Positions 1 to 8,149 are shown, counted from the first letter of the stretch. The stretch is 64,000 nucleotides of DNA from Actinomadura sp. NAK00032 (GCF_013364275.1 NZ_CP054932.1:2356001-2420000); one strand, 5' to 3'. A program made the numbers and translations. The notes: generated by a model from the letters alone, not told the origin.

Positions 1-155
1 TGGTCGCGGATGCGCTGGCGCTCGGGGTCGCCCTCCGGAAGCTCGGTGAGGCGTTCGAACAGCGCGCGGGCCCGCGCGCGGTCGGGCACCGCGGACTCCG
101 ACCGCTCGCTGGTCGCGGCGGTGACCGTCGTCGTCTCCTCCGTCTTCTCCGTCAC
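1..155 (-). CDS. SigB/SigF-type RNA polymerase sigma factor, N-terminus only (cut by window edge)
   Basis: Reading leftwards from a GTG at 155-153 gives 51 codons with no stop up to the window edge. After an acidic/Thr-rich start comes ARALFERLTELPEGDPERQR, which matches the opening of actinobacterial stress/sporulation sigma factors of the SigB/SigF/WhiG-like group (family knowledge). The GTG start overlaps the TGA of the upstream anti-sigma gene (GTGA), so the two are translationally coupled. A sigma factor directly after its anti-sigma ATPase is the standard arrangement. Only the region before the sigma-2 domain is visible, so the regulon cannot be judged. Confidence 0.75.
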   Translation of the reverse strand, partial: MTEKTEETTTVTAATSERSESAVPDRARARALFERLTELPEGDPERQRIRD

Positions 156-580
156 GGGGCCCCCGCCGCACCGCGCCGCTTCTGCAGCGTCACGGTGACC
201 CGGTCGTCAGAGCCCACCGCCGCGTCGACCTCGCCCGCCAGGGACGACAGCACCGTCCAGGCGAAGGTGTCGCGGCTCGGTTCCTCGCCGTCCACCGTGA
301 GCACCGACACGGAGATGCGCATGGCGTCCCCGGTCAGCTCGAACTCGCAGGTCAGGTCGGTCCCGGGCAGGGCCTGGGCGAGCAGCATCGCGCACGCCTC
401 GTCGACGGCGATGCGCAGGTCCTCTATTTCGTCCAGCGTGAAGTCGAGCCTGGCCGCGAGCCCCGCGGTCGCCGTCCGCAGCACGGACAGGTACGCGCTC
501 GCGGCCGGCAGCTTCACCGTCACCACGTCGCGGACGGACAACTTCATACTGGCCGGCATTGCAGCGGTTTCCTCGGTCAC
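152..580 (-). CDS. RsbW/SpoIIAB-like anti-sigma factor (HATPase_c fold)
   Basis: A 142-residue protein starting at GTG 580, with GGGAG about 8 nt upstream. It has the size and layout of small GHKL anti-sigma kinases: an N-terminal strand region, a helix LRIAVDEACAMLL at about residues 54-66 in the N-box position, and a C-terminal strand ending in VTVTLQKRR. In RsbW/SpoIIAB this helix carries an Asn that coordinates Mg-ATP (E-A-x-x-N). Here that position is Met, as in several actinobacterial relatives, so kinase activity is doubtful and it may only sequester sigma. It overlaps the following sigma gene by 4 nt. The 155 bp upstream show no sigma consensus that I can defend. Confidence 0.8.
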   Translation of the reverse strand: MTEETAAMPASMKLSVRDVVTVKLPAASAYLSVLRTATAGLAARLDFTLDEIEDLRIAVDEACAMLLAQALPGTDLTCEFELTGDAMRISVSVLTVDGEEPSRDTFAWTVLSSLAGEVDAAVGSDDRVTVTLQKRRGAAGAP

Positions 581-735
581 GTCACTCCCTCGCAGGATGG
601 TCCCGCTGCTTCGAAACTACCGCCTGCGGAGCCCACTGGGAGACTTCGGCGCGCGTGGCTTTCTTACGAACGCCGGGCCGACCTGAACGGACGCGTTCCA
701 AACCCGTGCCGGGAGAGGCATGCGTCACGCGGTGA

Positions 736-1758
736 TCAGGTCCTCGCGGGCGCCGGCCCGCTCCCGGAGGCGGTTTCGGCCCCGCTCTCGGCCCCGCTCT
801 CGGCCCCGCGCGGGACGGGCGGCAGCAGCGCGCCGCGGTGGCCGATCACGCGGGCGGCGAGGGTGCTCGCGGCCTCGGCGGCGGCGCGGCGGCCCCGTCC
901 GGCGAGCCGGGCGGCGAGGTAGCCGCCGTTGAAGGCGTCGCCTGCGGCGGTGGTGTCGACCACCTCGACGTCCGGGACGGCGGGGACGGCCTCCTCCGCG
1001 CCGCCGGCGCCGGCGATCACGCAGCCCCGCCCGCCGAGCTTGACGACGATCTCGGACACGCCGGCGGCGCGCAGCCGGGCGACGGCGCCGGCGGCGGTGG
1101 CGTCCCCGAACACGGCCCGGTCGTCGGTGAGCGTGGGCAGCGCGACGTCGGTGCGGGCGAGGACGGCCGCCATCGCGCCGGCGGCGGCGTCGGGGGACGG
1201 CCAGCCGGCGGGGCGGTAGTTGCCGTCGAAGGCGACCAGGCCGCCGCGCCGCCGGGTCTCGTCGAGGACGTCCAGGAGCCGGTCGCGGGCCGCCGGGCCG
1301 ATGATCGACAGCGTGATCCCGGAGAGGTAGACCAGGTCGTGCCCGGCGATGGCGTCGTCGGTCCCGGCGGGCTGTCCGGGGCCGAACAGCCCGCGGGCCG
1401 CCGACTGGGAGCGGTAGTAGGTGAACGTCCGCTCGCCGTGCTCGTCGGTGCGGATGAGGTAGAGGCCGGCCCTCCCGCCGGGGACGGTGCGGCTGTGGGC
1501 GGAGCCGACGCCGTGCTCGGCCCACGCCTCCCGCATCCGGGTGCTGTAGGGGTCGTCGCCGACGAGGGTGACGAACTGGACGTCGGCCGTCTCCGGCGCC
1601 GCGCAGCGGGCGAGGTAGGCGGCGGTGTTGAGGACGTCGCCGGCGTAGCCGACGGCCATCAGCTCGGGGGCGACCGGGCTCAGTTCGATCATGCATTCGC
1701 CGATCAGGGCGACCCGGGCGGGCCGGCCGCCGCCGGCCAGGGTGTCCAGCGCGCTCAT
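736..1758 (-). CDS. PfkB-family sugar kinase, 2-keto-3-deoxygluconate kinase type
   Basis: Ribokinase/PfkB fold, 340 residues from ATG 1758, preceded by AGAGAGGA. Features: N-terminal substrate-binding strand (GECMIELSP, about residues 20-28), FDGNYRP at about 178-184 (the NYRP motif typical of KDG kinases), and the PfkB signature DTTAAGDAFNGGY with catalytic Asp near residue 274. The expected reaction is ATP-dependent phosphorylation of a 2-keto-3-deoxy sugar acid in the cytosol. It is divergent from the PhyH gene across a 155-bp gap holding a copy of the locus palindrome. The C-terminus carries a short repeat (GAESGAESGAET) from 12-bp DNA repeats. In-frame extension upstream to 1818 is possible but crosses an 18-bp direct repeat. 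Exact substrate is inferred. Confidence 0.85.
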   Translation of the reverse strand: MSALDTLAGGGRPARVALIGECMIELSPVAPELMAVGYAGDVLNTAAYLARCAAPETADVQFVTLVGDDPYSTRMREAWAEHGVGSAHSRTVPGGRAGLYLIRTDEHGERTFTYYRSQSAARGLFGPGQPAGTDDAIAGHDLVYLSGITLSIIGPAARDRLLDVLDETRRRGGLVAFDGNYRPAGWPSPDAAAGAMAAVLARTDVALPTLTDDRAVFGDATAAGAVARLRAAGVSEIVVKLGGRGCVIAGAGGAEEAVPAVPDVEVVDTTAAGDAFNGGYLAARLAGRGRRAAAEAASTLAARVIGHRGALLPPVPRGAESGAESGAETASGSGPAPART

Positions 1759-1828
1759 GGCGTCCTCTCTGGGGGCGTCCGCGACTCTGGGGGCGTCCGC
1801 GATAGGGCGACAATACATCTAGACAACA

Positions 1829-1843
1829 AGTGATCTGATGACT
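1829..1843. promoter_or_regulatory. Locus operator, copy 1 (GntR-type palindrome)
   Basis: AGTGATCTGATGACT has half-sites AGTSAT and ATSACT around 3 nt. It lies 70 bp from both the kinase ATG (1758) and the PhyH ATG (1914), in the divergent promoter region. The surrounding 27 bp (1817-1843, starting ATCTAGAC) match copy 2 at 4574-4600 at nearly every base. The likely binder is the FadR-type regulator at 7224-8006. Confidence 0.65.
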
Positions 1844-1913
1844 AAGACTTCGGATGTCGCTCCGCCAGAGAGCCGCTCCCGCCAGAGAGCCGCTCCACAG
1901 AGAAGGGACGCCC

Positions 1914-2681
1914 ATGGGCAACGATCCGATGCGAGGCTACGACGACGACGGGTACGCGATCTTCAAGGGCGTTCTGGACCCCGAGCTGATCGCCGAGGCG
2001 GACGGGCACGTCCGCTGGCTGCAGGAGCGCCACCCCGACCGCACCGGCGAGGACCTGTCCACCGAACTGGTCGCCAAGGACCCGTTCTGGGTGCGGCTGG
2101 TCTCCGACGACCGCCTGCTGGACGTCGCCGAGCGCTTCATCGGTCCGGACATCGCCCTGTTCGCGTCCGCCTACATCTCCAAGCCGCCCTACACGGGCAA
2201 GGCCGTGCTCTGGCACCAGGACGGCGCGTTCTGGCCGCTCGACCCGATGCGCGTGGTGACGCTCTGGCTCGCCATCGACCGCTCCACGCCCGAGAACGGC
2301 TGCCTGCGCGTCATCCCCGGCAGCCACAAGGAGGACCTGCACGACGTCCGCGAGCGCGACGACGCCGGGGCCGTCTTCGGCGTGGAGAGCGCCGTCGGCG
2401 TGGACGAGTCGCGGGCCGCCGACCTCGTCCTCGAACCGGGCGACGTCGAGGTCCACCACCCGAACATCATGCACGGCAGCAACGCCAACGAGTCGCCGCA
2501 CCGCCGCTGCGGCCTGACCATCCGCTACATCCCGACCTCGACCCGGATCACCGAGGAGCCGCTGCCGTTCCCGTCCGCGCTGCTGCTGCGCGGCGACCCG
2601 GGCGTGAACGAGTACCAGCCGCGGCCCCGGTACGCGCCCGGCGAGCACTACCCGTTCCGCGGCGCGGAGAACTGGAGCTGA
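1914..2681 (+). CDS. Phytanoyl-CoA dioxygenase (PhyH) family Fe(II)/2-oxoglutarate oxygenase
   Basis: 255 residues from ATG 1914, preceded by AGAAGGGA. The double-stranded beta-helix iron ligands are visible: H101-x-D103 in WHQDGAFW and distal His187 in NIMHGS, with Arg197/198 or Arg204 as 2-oxoglutarate salt-bridge candidates. NGCLRVIPGSH (128-138) is the conserved PhyH core. Members hydroxylate small molecules in the cytosol using O2 and 2-oxoglutarate. Here it leads an operon with an epimerase and an SDR (1-nt and 4-nt overlaps), so a sugar or sugar-derived substrate is likely, but which one is unknown. The upstream leader contains a 17-bp direct repeat at 1862-1896. Confidence 0.88.
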   Translation: MGNDPMRGYDDDGYAIFKGVLDPELIAEADGHVRWLQERHPDRTGEDLSTELVAKDPFWVRLVSDDRLLDVAERFIGPDIALFASAYISKPPYTGKAVLWHQDGAFWPLDPMRVVTLWLAIDRSTPENGCLRVIPGSHKEDLHDVRERDDAGAVFGVESAVGVDESRAADLVLEPGDVEVHHPNIMHGSNANESPHRRCGLTIRYIPTSTRITEEPLPFPSALLLRGDPGVNEYQPRPRYAPGEHYPFRGAENWS

Positions 2682-3733
2682 TGGGGCGCCGGCGGCACCG
2701 GCCGTCCCGCAACTGGGGCGCCCGCGTCCACGAGATCACCTGGGCCGGGCTGGACGCCGTGGTGCTGGAGAACGAGCTGCTGCGGGTGACCGTCCTCGCG
2801 GGCAAGGGCGGCGACATCGCCGAGTTCTGCTACAAGCCGCGCGACCTGGACTTCGTGTGGCTGTCGCCGGACGGCCCGCGCGATCCGCGCGACCTCGCCG
2901 GGGGAGCGGCCGACGACACCGCCGCCTTCCTCGACGGCTACGAGGGCGGCTGGCAGGAGGTCCTGCCGAACGGCGGCGCGCCGAGCACCTACGAGGGCGC
3001 GGCGTTCGCGCAGCACGGCGAGGTGGCCGGGCTGCCGTGGGACCACGACATCGTCGCCGACGACGCCGGCGAGGTCGTTGTGCGGCTCACCGTCCGGGCC
3101 CGGCGGATGCCGCTGCGGGTGACCAAGACGCTCCGGCTCCGCTCCGGCGAGCCCGAACTCGCGATCGAGGAGGAGCTGGTCAACGAGTCGGGGGTGGCGC
3201 TGCACGCGATGTGGGGCCACCACATCGTGTTCGGCGCGCCGTTCCTGCGCCCCGGGCACCGGATCAGGCTGCCGGGCGGCGCGCGGGTCGTCCCGCACGA
3301 GACGGCGATCGCGCCGGGCGGGCGGCGGGTCCGCGCGGGCGGCCCGCACGCGTGGCCGCGCGTCCCGGCGGCCGGCGGCGGCACCGTCGACCTGGACGTC
3401 GTCCCAGCTCACGGCGAGCCGAGTGAGATCGTTTACCTCACCGGCCTGGACGAGGGCCGCTACGAGGTCGTCGATCCGGACGGCGGCCTGGGCATGCGGG
3501 TGCGCTGGGACGCGGCCGTCCTGCCGCACCTGTGGCTGTGGCAGGAGCTGGGCGCGACGACCGGGCACCCGTGGTGGGGCCGCGCGTACGTGATGGGCCT
3601 GGAGCCGTTCGCCGGCCGCCCGACGGACGGGCTGGCCGCCGCGGTCGCGAACGGCACCGCGCTCGCGCTGGAACCGCACGCGCGCCGGAGCCTGTGGCTG
3701 CGCGCGGCGGTGATCGAGGGGGAGGACACGTGA
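2681..3733 (+). CDS. DUF4432 / aldose 1-epimerase-like protein
   Basis: 350 residues; ATG 2681 overlaps the PhyH stop by one base (TGATG). The protein is a beta-rich galactose-mutarotase-like fold. It has an N-terminal VLENELLRVTVLAGKGGDI block, a WGHHIVFGAPFL segment near residues 178-189 with the candidate catalytic His pair, and a Trp-rich C-terminal block (LPHLWLWQELG) as in DUF4432 proteins. Such proteins act on, or bind, hexose or uronate anomers. It is followed by an SDR with a GTGA overlap, so the three genes form one transcript. I assign family, not substrate. Confidence 0.8.
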   Translation: MGRRRHRPSRNWGARVHEITWAGLDAVVLENELLRVTVLAGKGGDIAEFCYKPRDLDFVWLSPDGPRDPRDLAGGAADDTAAFLDGYEGGWQEVLPNGGAPSTYEGAAFAQHGEVAGLPWDHDIVADDAGEVVVRLTVRARRMPLRVTKTLRLRSGEPELAIEEELVNESGVALHAMWGHHIVFGAPFLRPGHRIRLPGGARVVPHETAIAPGGRRVRAGGPHAWPRVPAAGGGTVDLDVVPAHGEPSEIVYLTGLDEGRYEVVDPDGGLGMRVRWDAAVLPHLWLWQELGATTGHPWWGRAYVMGLEPFAGRPTDGLAAAVANGTALALEPHARRSLWLRAAVIEGEDT

Positions 3734-4557
3734 GGGAGTTCGAAGGCAAGGCCGCCGTCGTGACCGGCGGGTCGCTCGGGATCGGCCGGGCCGTGGTGGA
3801 GCGGCTCGCGCGCGACGGCGCCGCCGTGGTGTTCTGCGGCGTCGGCGAGGACGCCGTCCGGCGGGCCGAGGCGGAGCTGCGCGCGGACGGCCTGGAGGTC
3901 ACCGGCGTGGAGGCCGACGTCACCGCCGCCGCGCGGATGGACGCGCTGGTCGCGGAGGCGGTGTCCCGGCACGGCGGCCTGGACGTGGTCGTGACGTGCG
4001 CGGGCGTCCAGCGGTACGGGACGGTCGAGGAGACCACCGAGGAGCTGTGGGACGAGGTCCTCGACGTGAACGTCAAGGGCGTGTTCCTCGCCTGCCGCGC
4101 CGCCGTGCCGGAGCTGCGCCGCCGGGGCGGCGGGACGATCGTCACGATGTCGTCGGTGCAGGCGTTCGTCTCCCAGGACCGGGTCGCCGCCTACAGCGCG
4201 AGCAAGGCCGCGATCAACGCGCTGACCAGGGCGATGGCGCTGGACCACGCCGCCGACGGGATCCGCGCGAACGTGGTGTGCCCGGGGTCGGTCGACACGC
4301 CGATGCTGCGCTGGGCGGCCGACCTGTTCCGCGGCGGGACGAGCCAGGACGCGCAGGTCGCCGAGTGGGGGCGGGCGCATCCGCTCGGCCGCGTCGCGAC
4401 GGCGGCCGAGGTCGCCGAGGTCGTGGCGTTCCTCGCCGGGCCGCGCTCGTCGTTCGTGACCGGCGCCGAGCACCGGGTGGACGGCGGGCTCCTCGCCCGC
4501 AACCCCGCCGCCCTTCCGGACGCCGCCCTTCCGGATGTCGGCTCGCCGGAAACCTGA
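3730..4557 (+). CDS. Short-chain dehydrogenase/reductase (SDR)
   Basis: 275 residues from GTG 3730, overlapping the previous stop (GTGA). Classical SDR motifs: cofactor loop TGGSLGIG at 12-19, NVKG with Asn near 114, Ser141/142, and YSASK with Tyr155 and Lys159. CAGV replaces NAGV in the structural motif. An Asp follows the second strand only weakly, so NAD versus NADP is not clear. In the proposed pathway it would oxidise a sugar to a lactone or keto sugar. The C-terminus ends in a short duplicated AALPD segment from a 15-bp DNA repeat (about 4509-4540). It is the last gene of the PhyH-epimerase-SDR operon. Confidence 0.88.
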   Translation: MREFEGKAAVVTGGSLGIGRAVVERLARDGAAVVFCGVGEDAVRRAEAELRADGLEVTGVEADVTAAARMDALVAEAVSRHGGLDVVVTCAGVQRYGTVEETTEELWDEVLDVNVKGVFLACRAAVPELRRRGGGTIVTMSSVQAFVSQDRVAAYSASKAAINALTRAMALDHAADGIRANVVCPGSVDTPMLRWAADLFRGGTSQDAQVAEWGRAHPLGRVATAAEVAEVVAFLAGPRSSFVTGAEHRVDGGLLARNPAALPDAALPDVGSPET

Positions 4558-4585
4558 ACCCGGATCGCGAAAGATCTAGACACCA

Positions 4586-4600
4586 AGTCATTTGATCACT
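4586..4600. promoter_or_regulatory. Locus operator, copy 2
   Basis: AGTCATTTGATCACT is the same 15-bp palindrome as copies 1 and 3 (half-sites AGTSAT / ATSACT). It sits 57 bp upstream of ATG 4658 in the 100-bp gap after the SDR. It is preceded by the shared ATCTAGACAcCA segment. It should control the secreted protein and possibly the hydrolase downstream. Confidence 0.65.
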
Positions 4601-4657
4601 CATGATGTTGGCGCAGCGTGCCCGAGCGGCGCGTGCAGCGACCTCGCGGAGGTTTCC

Positions 4658-6022
4658 ATGCAGGAGTCCGACCCCTCCCGTCCTTACTCTCCCGACCGGC
4701 TCTCTTCCGTTCACGCGGGGCGTCGGCGGCGCGTGCTCGGAACAGGCAGGCGCGCCGCCGTCCTCGCGTCCTCCCTGCTGCTCGGCGCCGGCCTCGCGGC
4801 CGTGCCCGCCGTCCCCGCCGCGGCCGACACCCACGGCCACGGCGCCCACCAGGGACGCGGCCTCGGGCACGAGAAGGCCCGCGGCAAGGGCCACGCCGCC
4901 GAGGCAGCGGCGCCCACCTGCTCCGGGCAGGCGCCGCCGACGTTCGGCACGGCCACGCAGAACACCGCGCTGAACGGCAAGTTCACCGCCTACGGCAACA
5001 GCAACACGCTGCTGGACGACTGGACCGGCGGCGACTCGACCTACTCGCTGAAGCTCACGGACGGGCGCATCGTCTACGCCTACTCCGACACCTTCCTCGG
5101 CAAGGTCAACGCGGACGGGTCGCGCTCGGTCGTCATCGAGGAGGGCGGCACCACGCCGTTCATCAACAACTCGTTCGTCGTCCAGGGGACGGGCGGCGAG
5201 ACGACCACCGTGCACGGCGGGACGGCCGCCGCGCCGAAGGCCGTGATGCCGCCGCCGAAGGCGGCGCACTGGTACTGGGCGGGGGACCTCACCCAGAGCG
5301 GTGCCGAGGTCCAGCAGCTCTACCGCCAGTACTACGACCCGGACCCGGACAACGGCACCGGCTGGGACATGACGTTCAAGAGCAACGTCCTGGCCCGGTT
5401 CTCCACCGGCAACCTGTCCGCGCCCACGCAGGTCACGGCGATGCCCTCGGCGTCGGGCGTCCAGTGGGGGTCGGCGCTGTTCAAGGACGGCGGCTACACC
5501 TACGTCTACGGCACCGAGGACTACATCGACCCCGACACCAAGGCCAACACCAAGTACCTGCACGTCGCACGGGTGAAGGGCAGCGACCTGCGCGAAGCCT
5601 GGAAGTACCGGACGGCCACCGGCTGGTCGGCATCGGAGACCGACTCGGCCCGGCTGATGAGCGGCGTCTCCAACGAGTTCAGCGTGGCCAAGCGCGGCTC
5701 GCACTACATCATGGTCAACCAGGACGCGAACATCGCCTTCGGCGGGGAGATCGACGTCCTGCTCTCGTGCTCGCCCGCAGGCCCGTTCACCGGTGAGCAG
5801 ACCGTCTACCGCACGCCCGAGACCGGTCAGTTCGGCTCCTACGGCGACCCGGACATCTTCACCTACAACGCCCATCAGCACGTGTCGCTGTCGTCGAGCG
5901 GCAACCTCGTCATCTCCTACAACGTGAACAGCCTGGACGCGACCAAGGGACCGACGAACGACAACTACCGCGACGTCAGCATCTACCGGCCGCGCTACAT
6001 CAATCTGCCGGTCTCCAACTGA
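4658..6022 (+). CDS. Secreted beta-propeller glycosidase-like protein (DUF5005/DUF4185-like)
   Basis: 454 residues from ATG 4658, with GGAGG about 7 nt upstream. The export signal has Arg clusters (RRRR at 22-25, RR at 31-32), a hydrophobic stretch at about 33-50 and an Ala-x-Ala site near residue 56. A His/Gly-rich spacer follows. The mature part has repeated aromatic blades (LTDGRIVYAYSDTF, YTYVYGTEDY, FGSYGDPDIF, GNLVISYN), as in five-bladed propeller glycoside-hydrolase-like proteins. The family assignment is by resemblance and the catalytic residues are not assigned. Its place behind a locus operator suggests extracellular binding or hydrolysis of the imported carbohydrate. Confidence 0.65.
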   Translation: MQESDPSRPYSPDRLSSVHAGRRRRVLGTGRRAAVLASSLLLGAGLAAVPAVPAAADTHGHGAHQGRGLGHEKARGKGHAAEAAAPTCSGQAPPTFGTATQNTALNGKFTAYGNSNTLLDDWTGGDSTYSLKLTDGRIVYAYSDTFLGKVNADGSRSVVIEEGGTTPFINNSFVVQGTGGETTTVHGGTAAAPKAVMPPPKAAHWYWAGDLTQSGAEVQQLYRQYYDPDPDNGTGWDMTFKSNVLARFSTGNLSAPTQVTAMPSASGVQWGSALFKDGGYTYVYGTEDYIDPDTKANTKYLHVARVKGSDLREAWKYRTATGWSASETDSARLMSGVSNEFSVAKRGSHYIMVNQDANIAFGGEIDVLLSCSPAGPFTGEQTVYRTPETGQFGSYGDPDIFTYNAHQHVSLSSSGNLVISYNVNSLDATKGPTNDNYRDVSIYRPRYINLPVSN

Positions 6023-6079
6023 CCGTCCGTGCGGTCGGCTCGCCCGCAAGGGCTGACGGCCGCCCGTTAAGCCGCGGCT

Positions 6080-6147
6080 CCACCGTTCCGTCCACGGTGG
6101 GACCGCTCCCCGCGCGCCCCCGGGTGACCTCCCGCCCGGGGGCGCGC
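6080..6147 (+). terminator. Double hairpin, probable terminator
   Basis: A 7-bp hairpin (CCACCGT/ACGGTGG, 6080-6100) is followed by a perfect 13-bp GC stem (6112-6124 with 6135-6147, 10-nt loop). There is no T-run, which is common for actinomycete terminators. It separates the secreted protein gene from the hydrolase gene. Confidence 0.6.
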
Positions 6148-6176
6148 GCCCGTCCACCCACCAGGAGGTCCGGACC

Positions 6177-7193
6177 ATGACCCTGGACGCCGAACTCGCC
6201 GCCGCGTTCGACGGCATGCCCTACGTCGGCCTGGCGGACCCGGCCGAGGCCCGCGCCGCCATGCGCGACCTGGTCTCCGTCCTGGCCCGTCCCACCACCG
6301 CCGAAGGGGCGGACGTGACGGACCGGACGATCCCCGGCCCGCCCGGCGCGCCGCCCGTCCCCGTGCGGATCTACCGGCCGCGCGGGGCGCCGAGCCCGGC
6401 GCCCGTCCTCGTGTACTTCCACGGCGGCGGGTTCGTCACCGGCGGCCTGGACAACGAGCACGAGCGCTGCCTGGCGTTCGCCGGCGAGGACGGCATCGCC
6501 GTCGTGTCGGTCGACTACCGGCTCGCGCCCGAGCACCCGTTCCCGGCCGGGTTCGACGACTGCTACGCCGCGACGGTCTGGGCGCACGCGCACGCGGCCG
6601 AGTTCGGCGGCGACCCGGAGCGGGTCGCGGTCGGCGGCGGGAGCGCGGGCGGTGCCCTGGCCGCCGCCGTGGCGCTGCGCGCGCGGGACCAGGCCGGCCC
6701 GCCGCTGGTCTTCCAGATGCTGCTCTACCCCGTCCTGGACGATCGCATGGAGACGCCGTCGATGCGGGCGTTCACCGAGCCGCCGCTGTTCAACCGGGCC
6801 GATGTCGGCCACATGTGGCGGCACTACCTCGGCGGGCGGGCTGCGGGCGGCGCGGACGTCCCCGCCTACGCGGCGCCCGCCCGCGCCGCCGACCTGGCGG
6901 GGCTGCCGCGCGCCTACGTCCTCGTCGCCGAGTACGACCCGCTGCGGGACGAGGGCCTCGGCTACGCGCACCGGCTGATCGTCGCGGGCGTCCCCACCGA
7001 GCTTCACCATGTGCCGGGCGCCTGCCACGGCTTCGACGGCATCATGTCGGCGCGGCTGGGGCGGCTCGCGTTCGAGGAGGAGCGCGCCGTCCTGCGGCGA
7101 TGCCTCTCCGGAAGGGGGGACACGGGCCTCTCCGGAAGGGGGGACACGGGCCTCTCCGGAGGGGGTGGACACGGCCAGTCGCTAAGTGATTAG
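6177..7193 (+). CDS. Alpha/beta hydrolase, hormone-sensitive-lipase (HSL) family
   Basis: 338 residues from ATG 6177, with AGGAGG upstream. HGGGF at 82-86 forms the oxyanion hole and GGGSAGG at 153-159 contains nucleophile Ser156. The Asp of AEYDPLRDEG and the His of CHGFDG complete the triad. Cytosolic members hydrolyse short-chain esters, and in this locus deacylation or lactone opening is plausible (inference). The last ~27 residues are a tandem LSGRGDTG repeat (24-bp DNA units, about 7102-7170) unlike the family and probably dispensable. The stop codon TAG lies inside operator copy 3. Confidence 0.88.
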   Translation: MTLDAELAAAFDGMPYVGLADPAEARAAMRDLVSVLARPTTAEGADVTDRTIPGPPGAPPVPVRIYRPRGAPSPAPVLVYFHGGGFVTGGLDNEHERCLAFAGEDGIAVVSVDYRLAPEHPFPAGFDDCYAATVWAHAHAAEFGGDPERVAVGGGSAGGALAAAVALRARDQAGPPLVFQMLLYPVLDDRMETPSMRAFTEPPLFNRADVGHMWRHYLGGRAAGGADVPAYAAPARAADLAGLPRAYVLVAEYDPLRDEGLGYAHRLIVAGVPTELHHVPGACHGFDGIMSARLGRLAFEEERAVLRRCLSGRGDTGLSGRGDTGLSGGGGHGQSLSD

Positions 7194-7199
7194 ATGACT
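7185..7199. promoter_or_regulatory. Locus operator, copy 3, overlapping the hydrolase stop
   Basis: AGTGATTAGATGACT is the same palindrome, 24 bp before the ATG of the GntR regulator. Its position suggests autoregulation of the regulator and possibly of the transporter operon behind it. Confidence 0.6.
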
Positions 7200-7223
7200 T
7201 TACTTCTTGGGAACGAGGTGGCG

Positions 7224-8006
7224 ATGGCACAGGATGTGGCCCGGCCGAGCCTGGCGGACGCGCTCACCGAGCGGATGCTGGAGCTGATCAGGGCGGACGG
7301 ACTGCGCCCCGGCGACCGGCTGCCGTCCGCGCGTGAGCTGTCCCAGCGGTTCGCGGTGACCACGCCGACGCTGCGCGAGGCGCTGCGCCGGCTGGAGGCG
7401 ACCGGAGCGGTCCAGCTCCGGCACGGCTCGGGGATCTACGTCGGCGCCGACCTCGAACGCGTGGTCATCCCCAACCCCAACGTCGGCGAGCTGGAGGCCG
7501 ACCGGCTGCTCCAGCTGCTGGACGCCCGGCTGCTCATCGAGCCGCCGCTGGCCGGCCGGGCGGCCCGGCTGGCCGGTCCCGCCGACGTCGAACTGCTCCG
7601 CGCCATCCTCGACCAGGCGGGCGCGGACCTGCGCGGCGGCGAACCCGCCGAACGGAACACGCCCGCGCGACGCACCGCGCACGCCTCGCACGCCTCGCAC
7701 ACTGCGCACGCCGCGCACGCGTCCGACGCGGAGGCGCGTCTCCACAAGGCCAACATGAGCTTCCACAGCGAGGTCGCGGGCGTCGCGGGCAACTCCGTGC
7801 TCTGCGAGGTCATCGACTCGCTGCTCACGGTGCACGCGTCCGAGCAGCGCGAGATACAGCGGATCTTCGACGACCGCGTCCGCGACTTCGAGGAGCACAC
7901 CGCGATCCTCGCCGCCATCGAGGCGGGCGCGGCGCGGGACGCCGAGGCGCTCATGCGGTCCCACCTCACCGACATCAAGCACGTGATCGAGCAGCGGCTC
8001 GCCTGA
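7224..8006 (+). CDS. GntR-family regulator, FadR subfamily (FCD domain)
   Basis: 260 residues from ATG 7224, with GAGGTG upstream. The winged HTH spans about residues 8-74 (LRPGDRLPSARELSQRF, TLREALRRLEATG, GSGIYV). A helical FCD ligand domain follows, with metal-binding His candidates in FHSEVAGVAGN and at the C-terminal SHLTDIKHVIEQ. FCD repressors typically respond to sugar acids or other carboxylates. It is the only regulator in the locus, so it probably binds the three palindromes. A His/Ala/Ser tract at about 149-167, encoded by five 9-bp repeats (7679-7723), interrupts the FCD domain and is not a family feature. Confidence 0.88.
   Translation: MAQDVARPSLADALTERMLELIRADGLRPGDRLPSARELSQRFAVTTPTLREALRRLEATGAVQLRHGSGIYVGADLERVVIPNPNVGELEADRLLQLLDARLLIEPPLAGRAARLAGPADVELLRAILDQAGADLRGGEPAERNTPARRTAHASHASHTAHAAHASDAEARLHKANMSFHSEVAGVAGNSVLCEVIDSLLTVHASEQREIQRIFDDRVRDFEEHTAILAAIEAGAARDAEALMRSHLTDIKHVIEQRLA
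7679..7723. repeat. Five tandem 9-bp repeats inside the GntR gene
   Basis: Units of the form GCACGCCTC repeat in frame and encode alternating Ala/His/Ser or Thr. They lie in a loop of the FCD domain. Confidence 0.8.
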
Positions 8007-8051
8007 GCGCGGGCCGCCCCCAGCCCCCCTGACCCCAGCCCCCTGACCCCA

Positions 8052-8136
8052 GCCGCGCGGCCCGTGCGCCGCGCGGCCGGTTCACCCATCCCCGAAACCG
8101 ACCTTCGACCACCCCGATCGGGCATCGGCGCCCGAT
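8052..8136 (+). promoter_or_regulatory. Hairpin-rich gap before the solute-binding protein gene
   Basis: Two structures lie between the regulator and the transporter genes: a 9-bp stem (8052-8060 with 8069-8077) that may attenuate read-through, and a 7-bp stem ATCGGGC/GCCCGAT (8117-8123 with 8130-8136). The second ends exactly before the Shine-Dalgarno GAAGGAGG. Two 14-bp direct repeats of the type CAGCCCCCTGACCC precede them. A role in mRNA processing or stability at the 5' end of the transporter message is a guess. Confidence 0.4.
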
Positions 8137-8149
8137 GAAGGAGGCCACC

